Assembly (NCBI GenBank): GCA_963667195.1
Contig: OY762962.1
Location: 3,162,001-3,226,000 of the forward strand
Direction: 5' to 3'
Origin: UBA7703 sp963667195
Lineage (GTDB): Bacteria; Bacillota; Clostridia; Christensenellales; CAG-138
DNA length: 64,000 nucleotides
How positions within the stretch are numbered: the stretch's first letter is position 1; every line of letters starts with the position of its first letter. Below, one piece after another: positions 17,416 to 25,897 of this stretch. The translations under genes and the position numbers were made by a program. The notes under the pieces are model-generated. The model made no database searches and had not been told where the DNA came from. It worked only from the letters and a program-made list of their open reading frames with translations.

Positions 17416-18654
17416 TTACTTCTTTTCGAAGAACTGCTCGCCGTAGCCATAGTGCTCGAAGACGTAGTCGATGTCCTTGTCACCTCTGCCGGAAAGGTTG
17501 ACGAGGATGGAACCGCGCGCGTTCTCGCGGGCATAGCGGATGGCGTACGCCAGCGCGTGCGAGCTCTCGATGGCGGGAATGATGCCCTCGTAGCGGCTGA
17601 GGAAGAAGAACGCTTCCATGGCTTCCTCGTCCGTAACGCTCGTGTACTGCACGCGACCGACGTCGTGCATGAATGCATGCTCTGGGCCGACGGAGGGGTA
17701 ATCCAAGCCGCTTGCGATGCTGTAGACCGGCAGCGGCTCGCCCTTGTCGTCCTGCAGCAGCAGGCTCTCGAACCCGTGCAGCACGCCCTTTTTGCCGAAC
17801 GTGATGGAGGCTGCGTTGTCGCCGATGTTGCTGCCTCTGCCCATGGGCTCTACGCCGACGATCTCGACCGGTTCTTCATAGAACGGGGTGAAGAGCCCAG
17901 CCGCATTGGAGCCGCCGCCGACACAGGCGCAAACCACGTCCGGCAGGAGCCCGGTCATATCAACAAACTGCTCTTTGGCTTCGATGCCGACCACCATCTG
18001 GAAGTCACGCACCATCTTCGGGAACGGATGCGGGCCGACCACGGAGCCGATGCAGTAGATCGCGTCATCATACTCGTTAAGGTACGCCATAAACGCAGCG
18101 TCCACCGCTTCTTTGAGCGTCTTAAGGCCGTGCGAAACGGGGATCACGCGCGCGCCGAGCATCTTCATGCGGGTGACGTTGGGAGCCTGCTTGGCGATGT
18201 CCACTTCGCCCATGTAGATGTCGCACTCGAGTCCGAAGTAGGCGGCGGCGGTTGCGAGGGCAACGCCGTGCTGACCCGCGCCGGTTTCGGCGATCAGCTT
18301 CTTTTTACCGAGGAACTTTGCGAGCAGGCCTTCACCCATGCAGTGGTTGAGCTTGTGCGCGCCGGTGTGGTTGAGGTCTTCGCGCTTGAGGTAGATCTGC
18401 GTTTTGCCGAGCATACGGCTGAGGCGCTCCGCGTGGTACACCGGTGTGGGTCTGCCCTGAAACTCCTTGCGGATGCGGCGAAGCTCGCTGATGAACTGCG
18501 CGCTATGGCAGATGGTCTCATAGGCGTCGTCGATCTCCTTGAACACGGGCACGAGCTGCGGCGGCAGATAGGCACCGCCATATTCACCAAAGCGGCCGTT
18601 TTCGTCGGGGTAGAGCTTGACGTAGTTCGTGAAATCTTTGTAGGTCATCTTCAT
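17416..18654 (-). CDS. trpB: Tryptophan synthase beta chain
   Basis: Protein of 412 residues of the TrpB1 type. The PLP lysine is in HTGAHKLNHC, the EAKEQF region follows further on, and the phosphate loop is CVGGGSNAAG. It joins indole and serine to tryptophan. GAGGAA precedes the ATG at 18654; a second ATG two codons on is possible. No trpA or other trp gene is in the window, so here it is a single-gene unit behind its own tryptophan T-box. Confidence 0.95.
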   Translation of the reverse strand: MKMTYKDFTNYVKLYPDENGRFGEYGGAYLPPQLVPVFKEIDDAYETICHSAQFISELRRIRKEFQGRPTPVYHAERLSRMLGKTQIYLKREDLNHTGAHKLNHCMGEGLLAKFLGKKKLIAETGAGQHGVALATAAAYFGLECDIYMGEVDIAKQAPNVTRMKMLGARVIPVSHGLKTLKEAVDAAFMAYLNEYDDAIYCIGSVVGPHPFPKMVRDFQMVVGIEAKEQFVDMTGLLPDVVCACVGGGSNAAGLFTPFYEEPVEIVGVEPMGRGSNIGDNAASITFGKKGVLHGFESLLLQDDKGEPLPVYSIASGLDYPSVGPEHAFMHDVGRVQYTSVTDEEAMEAFFFLSRYEGIIPAIESSHALAYAIRYARENARGSILVNLSGRGDKDIDYVFEHYGYGEQFFEKK

Positions 18655-18740
18655 GGTGTTTGTTCCTCGCCCGCCGTTGGCCGCGGACTTTTTGTCCTTT
18701 CTTATGTTTGAATAATTTGTTTTCTTGTTTTGTGGCAAAC

Positions 18741-19007
18741 AAAAACGCCCTCGCTTCGACGTTTAAGTCGAAACAAGGACGATGCTCTCGCGGTGCCACC
18801 TTGTTTCCCGATTCGTGAAAATCGGGCTCTTTGTGGAAATGCCAACACATTCCCCATGATGTAACGGTCACGACCCGTCGCAGGATACTCATGTTCCCCT
18901 GCGCGCTCGGCGGTCCATTTGAACGATCGTTTCCTGCGGGGCTTTCACCAGTACCCCTGCTCTCTAAGAGGTCGTATTCGTCCGTTATCTCCGCTTCACA
19001 GCTTATG
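18741..19007 (-). promoter_or_regulatory. T-box leader (tryptophan) of trpB
   Basis: The T-box core TGGCACCGCG is at 18789-18798. The distal stem I motifs AGAGAG and GGTACTGGTGAAAGCC are upstream, and the candidate specifier codon TGG followed by A is at 18915-18917. The intrinsic terminator is a 15-bp stem with three G-T pairs (18746-18760 with 18767-18781) followed by TTTTTGTTT. Uncharged tRNA-Trp should stabilise the antiterminator and switch trpB on. Confidence 0.92.
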
Positions 19008-19013
19008 GTCGGA

Positions 19014-19042
19014 ATTATATATGATCATTTCCGGTTCGTCAA
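19014..19042 (-). promoter_or_regulatory. Promoter of the trpB T-box transcript
   Basis: TTGACG (19037-19042), a 17-bp spacer and TATAAT (19014-19019), read on the minus strand. Confidence 0.85.
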
Positions 19043-19123
19043 GCTCTTTTTATGATTTTCGCGTCACGAATTACCTCTTTGTGCTGTCATATATGTCGAA
19101 TACATAAATTGCGGGCGAAACGG

Positions 19124-19152
19124 TTGAAGTTGAGTGTGTTATATGCCATAAT
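19124..19152 (+). promoter_or_regulatory. Candidate promoter of the chagasin-like lipoprotein gene
   Basis: TTGAAG (19124-19129), 17 bp and CATAAT (19147-19152), about 90 bases before the start codon. Confidence 0.5.
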
Positions 19153-19240
19153 ACACTTAATGAATGAAATCGTATCAATCCGCGCTCTTACGCGCGGCCG
19201 ACAAAGCCGGAACCGCGTTGATCCGCGAAAGGGTTCTGTC

Positions 19241-19648
19241 ATGAAAAAAGCGCTGCTCATCGTGTTTCTTGCGGTCATGATTGCCTCCCTCTTCGGCTGC
19301 CGTAAAAAACCGGAAATCACGTTCATCGACACGCTGCCCTGCGACCAGGCAAGCGGGTATACGTGGGTTGCGCGCTCCAGCAGCGAGGACACGGGTCAGG
19401 TCTATATCGGGCAGACGTATCGGGACGACGAAACCTATGCGCTCATGGGCGCAAGCGGTGTGCTGGAAAACGCGTTTGCAGGCGTCGTGCCGGGCATCGC
19501 GACCGTGCGGCTCTACTACGTCCACTCGCTGGATTGGGATGGCTTCAACAGCAGCGCAAAGGGCACGGCCTATTACGAGTTCCTCGTCTACGACGATCTG
19601 ACCATCAGCCTTCTCTATTCCGAGATCGAACTGCCGGATGAATTCTAA
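19241..19648 (+). CDS. Lipoprotein resembling chagasin-type (I42) cysteine protease inhibitors
   Basis: Protein of 135 residues. A lysine-led hydrophobic signal ends in the lipobox SLFGC with Cys20 as the lipidated residue. The mature part has features in the order of I42 inhibitors: an ASGYTW turn, a GASG loop, the hydrophobic strand GIATVRLYYVHS with a nearby DWDG, and a strand-rich end. The family match is by eye and moderate. The ATG at 19241 has AAAGGG upstream; longer in-frame starts lack the lipoprotein signal at the N-terminus. Confidence 0.65.
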   Translation: MKKALLIVFLAVMIASLFGCRKKPEITFIDTLPCDQASGYTWVARSSSEDTGQVYIGQTYRDDETYALMGASGVLENAFAGVVPGIATVRLYYVHSLDWDGFNSSAKGTAYYEFLVYDDLTISLLYSEIELPDEF

Positions 19649-19664
19649 ATTGAACTGCAGACAA

Positions 19665-19695
19665 AAGCGGCGCTCCAATTACCGGAGCGCCGCTT
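19665..19695. terminator. Bidirectional terminator between the lipoprotein gene and clpB
   Basis: The 12-bp stem AAGCGGCGCTCC/GGAGCGCCGCTT lies between two convergent genes; the T tract is better on the minus strand, for clpB. Confidence 0.8.
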
Positions 19696-19711
19696 CTTAG
19701 TTTACAGTTGA

Positions 19712-22306
19712 TTATTTCACGTAAAGGCCGTCCGCGCCTTTGTCGATGACCAGCGTGGTATCGGGCGAAATATCGCTTGCGATGATCTTTCTCGCGAGCA
19801 GGGTTTCCACCTTGCTTTGCAGATACCGCTTGAGCGGGCGCGCGCCGTAGAGCGGGTCGCTGCCCTCGTTCACGATGAACTCCTTGGCGGCATCGGTCAC
19901 GCTCACCTTGAGCTGACGCGCGGCAAGTCGCTTATTGAGATCGGCGATCAAGAGGTCAACAATCTGCTTGAGGTCGTCGCTGGTCAGCGGACGATAGAAC
20001 ACGATCTCGTCGAGACGGTTGATGAATTCCGGCCGGAACGACTGCTTGAGCAACTGCATCACGACATCTCTTGCGCTGTCGGTGACACATCCGTCGCGGT
20101 CAATCCCTTCCAGAATCACGTCCGAACCAAGGTTGCTGGTCAAAATCAGGATGGCGTTCTTGAAGTCCACCGTCCTGCCCTGTCCGTCCGTAATGCGCCC
20201 GTCGTCCAGCACCTGCAGGAGCACGTTCAGCACGTCCGGGTGCGCTTTTTCCACCTCGTCGAACAGCACGACGGCATACGGCTTTCTGCGCACCGCCTCG
20301 GTGAGCTGGCCGCCTTCGTCGTAGCCCACATATCCCGGAGGCGCCCCGATGAGACGGCTGACGCTGAATTTCTCCATGTACTCGGACATATCGATACGCA
20401 CCATGCTCTTCTCGTCGTCAAAGAGTGCCTGCGCGAGTGCCTTGGCGAGCTCCGTTTTGCCGACGCCGGTGGGCCCAAGGAACAGGAACGATCCGATGGG
20501 TCGGTTCGGGTCCTGAATGCCCGCGCGGGAACGCAGGATGGCGTCGCTGACGCGATCCACCGCCTCGTCCTGACCAATCACGCGTTGATGCAGAATCTCC
20601 GGCAGGCGCAGGAGCTTCTCACGCTCGCCTTCCATGAGGCGGGACACGGGAATGCCCGTCCAACGCGCGACGATGCGGGCAATCTCCTCCTCGCTCACGC
20701 GGTCGTGGAGATACGTGGTCTCGTGCTGTCCGCTCTCCGCGAGCTTTTCTTCCTTCTCCAAATCGCAGACGAGCTGAGGCAACTTGCCGTATTTGAGTTC
20801 GGCAGCTTTGTTGAGATCATAGGCGCTCTCCGCCTTGGCGATCTCCGCGTTCGTGCGCTCGATCTCCTCGCGGAGCTGCTGCACCTTTCCGATGGCGGAT
20901 TTCTCGTTTTCCCACTTGGCCTTCATCTCGTTGAAGCCCGCCCGAAGCTCCGCAAGCTCCCGCTGAATCTCTTCCAGATGTTCGCGGCTGAGCTTGTCCG
21001 TCTCCTTCTTGAGCGCTGCTTCCTCAATTTCGAGCTGCATGATCTTTCTGCTCGCGGCGTCCAACTCCGTCGGCATGCTGTCGAGCTCGGTCTTGATTAG
21101 CGCGCAGGCCTCGTCTACGAGGTCGATGGCTTTATCCGGCAGGAAACGGTCGGAGATGTAGCGGTGGCTCAGTGTGGCCGCCGCAATCAGCGCCGCGTCC
21201 TGAATTTTCACACCATGGAACACCTCATAGCGCTCCTTGAGTCCGCGCAGGATGGAGATCGTGTCCTCGACCGTCGGTTCCTCGACCAACACGGGTTGGA
21301 AACGGCGCTCCAACGCCGCGTCTTTTTCGATGTACTGGCGATATTCGTCCAGTGTGGTCGCGCCGATGCAGTGCAGTTCGCCGCGCGCGAGCATCGGCTT
21401 TAAGAGGTTGCCCGCGTCCATCGCGCCTTCGGTCTTGCCCGCGCCAACGATGTTGTGCAGCTCGTCGATGAAGAGGATGATCCTGCCATCGCTCTCCTTG
21501 ATCTCGTTGAGCACGGATTTCAAGCGCTCTTCAAACTCGCCGCGGAACTTCGCACCTGCGATCAGCGCGCCCATATCCAGCGCAAACACCTTGCGGTCTT
21601 TCAGGTTATCCGGCACGTCGCCGCGCACGATACGCAGCGCAAGCCCCTCCGCAATCGCGGTTTTGCCGACGCCCGGCTCGCCGATGAGCACGGGGTTGTT
21701 CTTCGTTTTACGCGAGAGAATGCGAATCACGCTGCGGATCTCGTCGTCTCTGCCGATCACGGGATCGAGCTTTTGATTCTTCGCAAGCTCCACCAGATCC
21801 TGACCGTATTTTGCGAGCACATCGTAGGTACCCTCTGGGTTGTCGGTGGTCACGGTCTTGTTGCCGCGGACGATCTTCAGCTGCTCGACAAATGCTTTTT
21901 CGACTACATTGTTTCTCGCGAGCAGCTTCTTGACCGGATCGTTTGCCTTTTTGAGCAAGCCAAGGAACAGGTGTTCAACCGAGACATACTGGTCGCCCAT
22001 CTCTTTTGCCCGCTTCTCCGCCTCGTTGAGCGCTGCGTTCAAATCCTGCGAAATGTAGATTTGATCGGAGCCCGAACCAGTGTTGTAGGTTGGAAGCTGG
22101 TTTACCTCGCGCTCCGCTTCCGTGCGAATGCGGTTGAGGTCAACTCCCGTCGCGCTGAGAATGCTGCCGATCAAGCCGTCCGGCTGCGCGACCAACGTAT
22201 ACAGCAGATGCGCCTGCGAAACCTCCGTGTTGTTTCGTTCGCTGGCGAGCTGTTGCGCCGCCTGTACGGCTTCAATGCTTTTTTGTGTTAATTGATTGAC
22301 GTTCAT
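19712..22306 (-). CDS. clpB: ATP-dependent chaperone ClpB
   Basis: Protein of 864 residues with the full ClpB layout: an N-terminal double Clp repeat, the first AAA+ module (Walker A GEPGVGKTAIAEGL), the long coiled-coil middle domain (about residues 410-520, rich in E, K and L), and the second AAA+ module (GPTGVGKTELAKAL, then DMSEYMEKFSVSRLIGAPPGYVG). There is no ClpP-docking loop of the ClpA or ClpX kind. It rescues aggregated proteins with DnaK. It is the second gene of an operon led by a ribbon-helix-helix protein. Confidence 0.97.
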   Translation of the reverse strand: MNVNQLTQKSIEAVQAAQQLASERNNTEVSQAHLLYTLVAQPDGLIGSILSATGVDLNRIRTEAEREVNQLPTYNTGSGSDQIYISQDLNAALNEAEKRAKEMGDQYVSVEHLFLGLLKKANDPVKKLLARNNVVEKAFVEQLKIVRGNKTVTTDNPEGTYDVLAKYGQDLVELAKNQKLDPVIGRDDEIRSVIRILSRKTKNNPVLIGEPGVGKTAIAEGLALRIVRGDVPDNLKDRKVFALDMGALIAGAKFRGEFEERLKSVLNEIKESDGRIILFIDELHNIVGAGKTEGAMDAGNLLKPMLARGELHCIGATTLDEYRQYIEKDAALERRFQPVLVEEPTVEDTISILRGLKERYEVFHGVKIQDAALIAAATLSHRYISDRFLPDKAIDLVDEACALIKTELDSMPTELDAASRKIMQLEIEEAALKKETDKLSREHLEEIQRELAELRAGFNEMKAKWENEKSAIGKVQQLREEIERTNAEIAKAESAYDLNKAAELKYGKLPQLVCDLEKEEKLAESGQHETTYLHDRVSEEEIARIVARWTGIPVSRLMEGEREKLLRLPEILHQRVIGQDEAVDRVSDAILRSRAGIQDPNRPIGSFLFLGPTGVGKTELAKALAQALFDDEKSMVRIDMSEYMEKFSVSRLIGAPPGYVGYDEGGQLTEAVRRKPYAVVLFDEVEKAHPDVLNVLLQVLDDGRITDGQGRTVDFKNAILILTSNLGSDVILEGIDRDGCVTDSARDVVMQLLKQSFRPEFINRLDEIVFYRPLTSDDLKQIVDLLIADLNKRLAARQLKVSVTDAAKEFIVNEGSDPLYGARPLKRYLQSKVETLLARKIIASDISPDTTLVIDKGADGLYVK

Positions 22307-22322
22307 CCATCGTCACCCCCTG

Positions 22323-22967
22323 TTATAAGATCATCCCGCCGCTGTGGATGTAGTTGACGTAGAGCTTCTCTACGCTTGTGATAGCCGCGGCAGGATCATG
22401 AATGCTTTCAAAATACCGTTTCAGCGCGGAATCCATCAGGTTGATGTATGCCGCGATTCCCTCACCGATCTGCTCGTTGGTTTGTTCGCTGTCCTCGCTG
22501 ATGCGCAGTTTGCGCAGGTACCTTCCATCCTCCATCGCGCACTCCACGCGCCCGATGTAGGTGTTCTCCAGTCTGGTCCAGAGCTTGAAAAACTGGAGCA
22601 TCGCGAGCACCAGCGCGCTGTTTTGGCTGCGCACGGAAACCCGAAGCTCGCCAAGCAGCGGACGCGCGTTTTTATAGAGCTCCACGCTGTAGCGCACGCT
22701 GGGGTTATATTTATAGTCCAGCGCGCTGCGCAGCGAGAACATCGAATCCGACGGCTGCAGCTGCGGCTCGAATACGCTGCCGATGAGCATATGCTCAATG
22801 GCGGAAAATACTTCCCGCATGCGCTTTTCGGGCGTGGTATAGCGCACATAGTCCGCCAATACCTGATTGATCATCGCGGATCGGCTCGCTCCCGCCTCAT
22901 ACGCCATGCGGTCGATCTCCTGCACGATTTCATCGGACAGGACGAGCGAATACACGCTTTTATTCAT
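22323..22967 (-). CDS. Ribbon-helix-helix regulator-like protein upstream of clpB
   Basis: Protein of 214 residues. The first 45 residues look like a ribbon-helix-helix DNA-binding module (KSVYSLVLSDEIVQEIDRMA, then GASRSAMINQVLADYV). The remaining 165 residues are helical and I do not recognise them. The ATG at 22967 follows GAGGTGA. It ends 16 bases before clpB, and its promoter region carries a direct repeat, so it probably controls its own operon and hence ClpB. No CtsR, HrcA or CIRCE element is seen. Confidence 0.7.
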   Translation of the reverse strand: MNKSVYSLVLSDEIVQEIDRMAYEAGASRSAMINQVLADYVRYTTPEKRMREVFSAIEHMLIGSVFEPQLQPSDSMFSLRSALDYKYNPSVRYSVELYKNARPLLGELRVSVRSQNSALVLAMLQFFKLWTRLENTYIGRVECAMEDGRYLRKLRISEDSEQTNEQIGEGIAAYINLMDSALKRYFESIHDPAAAITSVEKLYVNYIHSGGMIL

Positions 22968-22995
22968 CAAAATCACCTCACGGTCTGATACGTTT

Positions 22996-23023
22996 ATTAT
23001 AGCAAGGCCGTTAAACTTTGCAA
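22996..23023 (-). promoter_or_regulatory. Promoter of the RHH-clpB operon
   Basis: TTGCAA (23018-23023), a 16-bp spacer and a perfect TATAAT (22996-23001) on the minus strand. Confidence 0.7.
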
Positions 23024-23047
23024 GCGTCGTTAATAACTTTACAAACG
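23015..23047. repeat. Direct-repeat operator between clpB operon and malY
   Basis: ACTTTGCAAGCG (23015-23026) and ACTTTACAAACG (23036-23047) differ at two positions and start 21 bp apart, two helical turns. One copy covers the -35 of the RHH-clpB promoter and the other lies close to the divergent malY -35. Confidence 0.6.
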
Positions 23048-23050
23048 TTT

Positions 23051-23079
23051 TTGCAATTCTTTCACGTTTTGACTATACT
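23051..23079 (+). promoter_or_regulatory. Promoter of the MalY/PatB gene
   Basis: TTGCAA (23051-23056), 17 bp and TATACT (23074-23079), divergent from the clpB operon promoter. Confidence 0.6.
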
Positions 23080-23114
23080 GAATTCGCAATGCTAACAGGA
23101 GAACACACGAACGA

Positions 23115-24275
23115 ATGAAATACGATTTTAACGAGACCGTCGACCGCACCGGAACGGCCAGCATTAAGCTGGAAGCCGGTGAAAAAGTCAACCCCTATTT
23201 ACCCAGAGAGCACATTCCGCTCTGGGTTGCCGATATGGACTTTGCCTGCGCGCCGGAGATCCTCCGGGCCATGCACGAGCGTTTGGATCGCCGTATTCTC
23301 GGTTACACCAACCTCAGCGGCGACTGCGAAGCCAGCGCCTGCCGCTGGATGGAGCGCCGCTTTGGCTGGAAGCCGGAGCCGGATCAGATCGTCTTTTCCG
23401 CGGGCATCGTCAGCGCGCTGTTTGCGGCGGTTTCGCGGCTCACCAAGCCCGGCGACGAGGTTTGCTTCCTCACGCCTGCCTACCATCCCTTCGACGACGC
23501 GGTCAAGAAGCAGAGCCGCGTTCCCGTCTATTCCCGCATGATCCGCAAGGACGGAGAATGGACAATCGACTTTGCCGATCTTTCCGCAAAGCTGAGCCGC
23601 CCGAACTGCGCGCTGTTCTTACACTGCAACCCGCATAACCCCACGGGACGCGTGTTTACGGAGACGGAGCTCTCGCGCCTCGGCAAGCTCTGCTTTGCCA
23701 ACGACGTGATGGTCGTCAGCGACGAGATCCACGAGGACTTGACGCGAGTCGGCAACACGCACATTCCGCTTGCAAAGCTCTTTCCGCTGGAGAAGCGCAT
23801 CATCACCTGCACAAGCCCCAGCAAGACCTTTAACCTCGCTGGCAACAATCATGCGCATCTGTTTATCCCGGACGAAGCCCTGCGCCGCGATTGGACGAAG
23901 AACTACTACAACGGACACCCGAGCGCGCTTTCCAATCAGGCGACGATTGCGGCTTATGACCGCTCCGAGGACTGGTTGGAGGAGCTCAGAGCGTATCTCG
24001 ACGGCAATTTCGCCATGATGAAGCAGCTTCTGGACGAGCGTCTGCCAAAGGCTGTCTTTTCGATTCCGCAGGGAACCTACCTCGCGTGGGTCGATCTCTC
24101 CGGCTATGGTCTCAGCGAGCATGAGCTTAAGCGGAGGATTTCGCAGGCGGGCGTGTTCGTGCAGTTTGGAGAGGACTTCGTGGACAACGCGGACTGCTTC
24201 ATGCGCGTGAATCTCGCGAGTCCGAGAGCCATTTTGCGCGAAGGACTGGAACGTATCTGCAATGCACTGAATTAA
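23115..24275 (+). CDS. MalY/PatB family PLP-dependent aminotransferase (probable C-S lyase)
   Basis: Protein of 386 residues of the class I/II aminotransferase fold. LWVADMDFACAPEI near the N-terminus and HCNPHNPTGRVF are typical of the MalY/PatB cystathionine beta-lyase branch. The PLP lysine is in TSPSKTFNLAG. Expected chemistry is beta-elimination from cystathionine or cysteine conjugates; aminotransferase activity is the alternative. It is a single gene ending in a terminator. Confidence 0.9.
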   Translation: MKYDFNETVDRTGTASIKLEAGEKVNPYLPREHIPLWVADMDFACAPEILRAMHERLDRRILGYTNLSGDCEASACRWMERRFGWKPEPDQIVFSAGIVSALFAAVSRLTKPGDEVCFLTPAYHPFDDAVKKQSRVPVYSRMIRKDGEWTIDFADLSAKLSRPNCALFLHCNPHNPTGRVFTETELSRLGKLCFANDVMVVSDEIHEDLTRVGNTHIPLAKLFPLEKRIITCTSPSKTFNLAGNNHAHLFIPDEALRRDWTKNYYNGHPSALSNQATIAAYDRSEDWLEELRAYLDGNFAMMKQLLDERLPKAVFSIPQGTYLAWVDLSGYGLSEHELKRRISQAGVFVQFGEDFVDNADCFMRVNLASPRAILREGLERICNALN

Positions 24276-24297
24276 TATATTATCTCACTTTTTGTGG

Positions 24298-24329
24298 AAC
24301 ACCGCCGAAACGAGAGAATCGGCGGTGTT
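24298..24329 (+). terminator. Terminator after the MalY/PatB gene
   Basis: The 11-bp stem AACACCGCCGA/TCGGCGGTGTT is followed by a short T-rich stretch. Confidence 0.8.
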
Positions 24330-24666
24330 TTGTTGCTTAGGCGTTACGTGGACTTATGGTGATTTCAGACCAAATAATCTTTATCGTTCTCCTATACGTG
24401 ACAATGAACTATATTTTGCTTGAGTTGCATAGATTACAATGACACAAAAAGATGTAATACCATGATTTTTTTAGTTTTTACTGGTCAACAATGAATAATC
24501 GCCTGAAACTGCATATTTCAGCCTGATTTTCTATCATCCAAGCGTGATTTCTTTAACCGAAAAAGATTTTAAACTTTTTCCAGCGAATTTCATCATTCGT
24601 AACGCAAATGTAACGACTGGTCAGTATTCTATGTCTCGATAGCAAAAAAGGACGACTAAGAAATGT
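24330..24666. other. AT-rich intergenic stretch without a gene
   Basis: About 340 bases with no supported reading frame or structured RNA that I can recognise. It probably carries the promoter of the TATP-repeat gene, whose ribosome site AAAAGGACG lies at the right edge; no convincing -35/-10 pair stood out. Confidence 0.5.
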
Positions 24667-25836
24667 ATGGATAAGAAAGTAAAGCGCGCGTTGATCGTAA
24701 TTGTCATTCTCTTATTACTTGGCGGTGCGGTGTATGGTATTCACTACTATATGACCAATCCTGCACAAGCGGTATCCAGCCAGTCGGATATCGACGCTCT
24801 CAAACAAGATCAGGAGCTCGAATCCATTGCGGATCAAAACGTTCCGTTGGCTGCCGCAGCGCCCGCCGACCTGAATCCGATTGCCGCGACGCAGACCCCT
24901 GCACCCACGCCGAAACCCGTTGAGCCGGCTCCTGCTGCCCCGACGGCAACGCCCACGGCAACCCCGACGGCGACCCCGACGGCAACGCCCACGGCGACAC
25001 CCACGGCGACCCCGACGGCAACCCCGACCGCAACACCCACGGCGACGCCCACGGTGACGCCCACGGCAACGCCGACGGCAACCCCGACGGCAACCCCGAC
25101 GGCAACCCCGACGGCAACACCCACGTCAACACCCACGGCGACACCCACGGCAACACCCACGGCAACGCCGACGACAACCCCGACAGCGACGCCCACGGCA
25201 ACGCCCACTGCAACGCCCACGGCAACGCCGACAGCGACGCCCACAGCGACCCCGACAGCAACACCGACGGCAACCCCGACGGCAACACCCACGGCAACCC
25301 CGACTCCGACGCCAAAATCAAGCACGGCAACCCGCCTGCTCGAACGCGCGAACACCCTGCTTTCGCAGTTCAACGCCTGCGCAAGTAACGCGGAGAAGCG
25401 CGCACTGCTTGGCATCACCAACAGCAACTTCAGCAACGACTCGTTCCGCGCGAAACTGCTGTCAGATCTCGGTGGTTCCTGGGAGCAGCTGGAAGAAGAA
25501 ATCGTAGACGCCACGCAGTATCAGCAGGACAAAACGCTCTACGTGCAGGTTTACATGAGCGGGCTTCGCAACGATATGGTTCCCGTCGTGTACTCAACGC
25601 AGAACTATGATCTCTCCGGCAATCAGTGGTCAACCAACCTCGTCTATAACGACGATATCGCTTTGTGGGAAGAGTACACACAGAAGCATCCCTATAACGA
25701 TAGCCGCGTTGGCTACGGAATGACCGCTCTTGGCAACAACGAGGACGGCTGGGAAGAGCTCAAGGACACGATGGAGACCAGCCCCGTGTGGCAGGAAGTC
25801 GTCGTACCGGCATCCCCAGACCCCGTAACCCCGTAA
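24667..25836 (+). CDS. Membrane-anchored surface protein with 31 TATP repeats
   Basis: Protein of 389 residues. Residues 8-28 form a single hydrophobic anchor after a lysine-rich start, so the bulk should lie outside the membrane. Residues 93-216 are 31 copies of a TATP-type tetrapeptide, likely an extended and possibly glycosylated stalk. The C-terminal 173 residues start with a helical part and continue with aromatic-rich sequence; I do not recognise this domain. A cell-wall or secreted role is inferred from architecture only. Confidence 0.8.
   Translation: MDKKVKRALIVIVILLLLGGAVYGIHYYMTNPAQAVSSQSDIDALKQDQELESIADQNVPLAAAAPADLNPIAATQTPAPTPKPVEPAPAAPTATPTATPTATPTATPTATPTATPTATPTATPTATPTVTPTATPTATPTATPTATPTATPTSTPTATPTATPTATPTTTPTATPTATPTATPTATPTATPTATPTATPTATPTATPTATPTPTPKSSTATRLLERANTLLSQFNACASNAEKRALLGITNSNFSNDSFRAKLLSDLGGSWEQLEEEIVDATQYQQDKTLYVQVYMSGLRNDMVPVVYSTQNYDLSGNQWSTNLVYNDDIALWEEYTQKHPYNDSRVGYGMTALGNNEDGWEELKDTMETSPVWQEVVVPASPDPVTP
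24943..25314 (+). repeat. 12-bp coding minisatellite (31 units)
   Basis: In-frame tandem units of the ACGGCAACCCCG type encode Thr-Ala-Thr-Pro. Units differ mostly at third codon positions, with rare Val, Ser or Thr changes at the Ala position. Such arrays can change length by slippage or recombination. Confidence 0.95.
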
Positions 25837-25854
25837 CTGGTTCACTCAAACAAA

Positions 25855-25878
25855 AACGGACGGCATCTGCCGTCCGTT
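25855..25878. terminator. Bidirectional terminator between the TATP gene and orr
   Basis: The 10-bp perfect stem AACGGACGGC/GCCGTCCGTT with a 4-base loop is flanked by A and T tracts. It serves both convergent units. Confidence 0.85.
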
Positions 25879-25897
25879 TTACGTTACAAAACACAGT

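Noticed and set aside
17452..18711. Long plus-strand frame opposite trpB
   Set aside because: Shadow of codon bias on the opposite strand of a clear trpB gene.
19817..21100. Plus-strand frame opposite clpB
   Set aside because: Shadow frame opposite a highly conserved gene, without a ribosome site.
24943..25314. CRISPR array
   Set aside because: The repeat unit is 12 bp, contiguous and in frame, with no spacers.
24834..25514. Minus-strand Val-Gly-Val-Ala repeat protein
   Set aside because: It is the reverse reading of the TATP-coding minisatellite; no start signal supports it.
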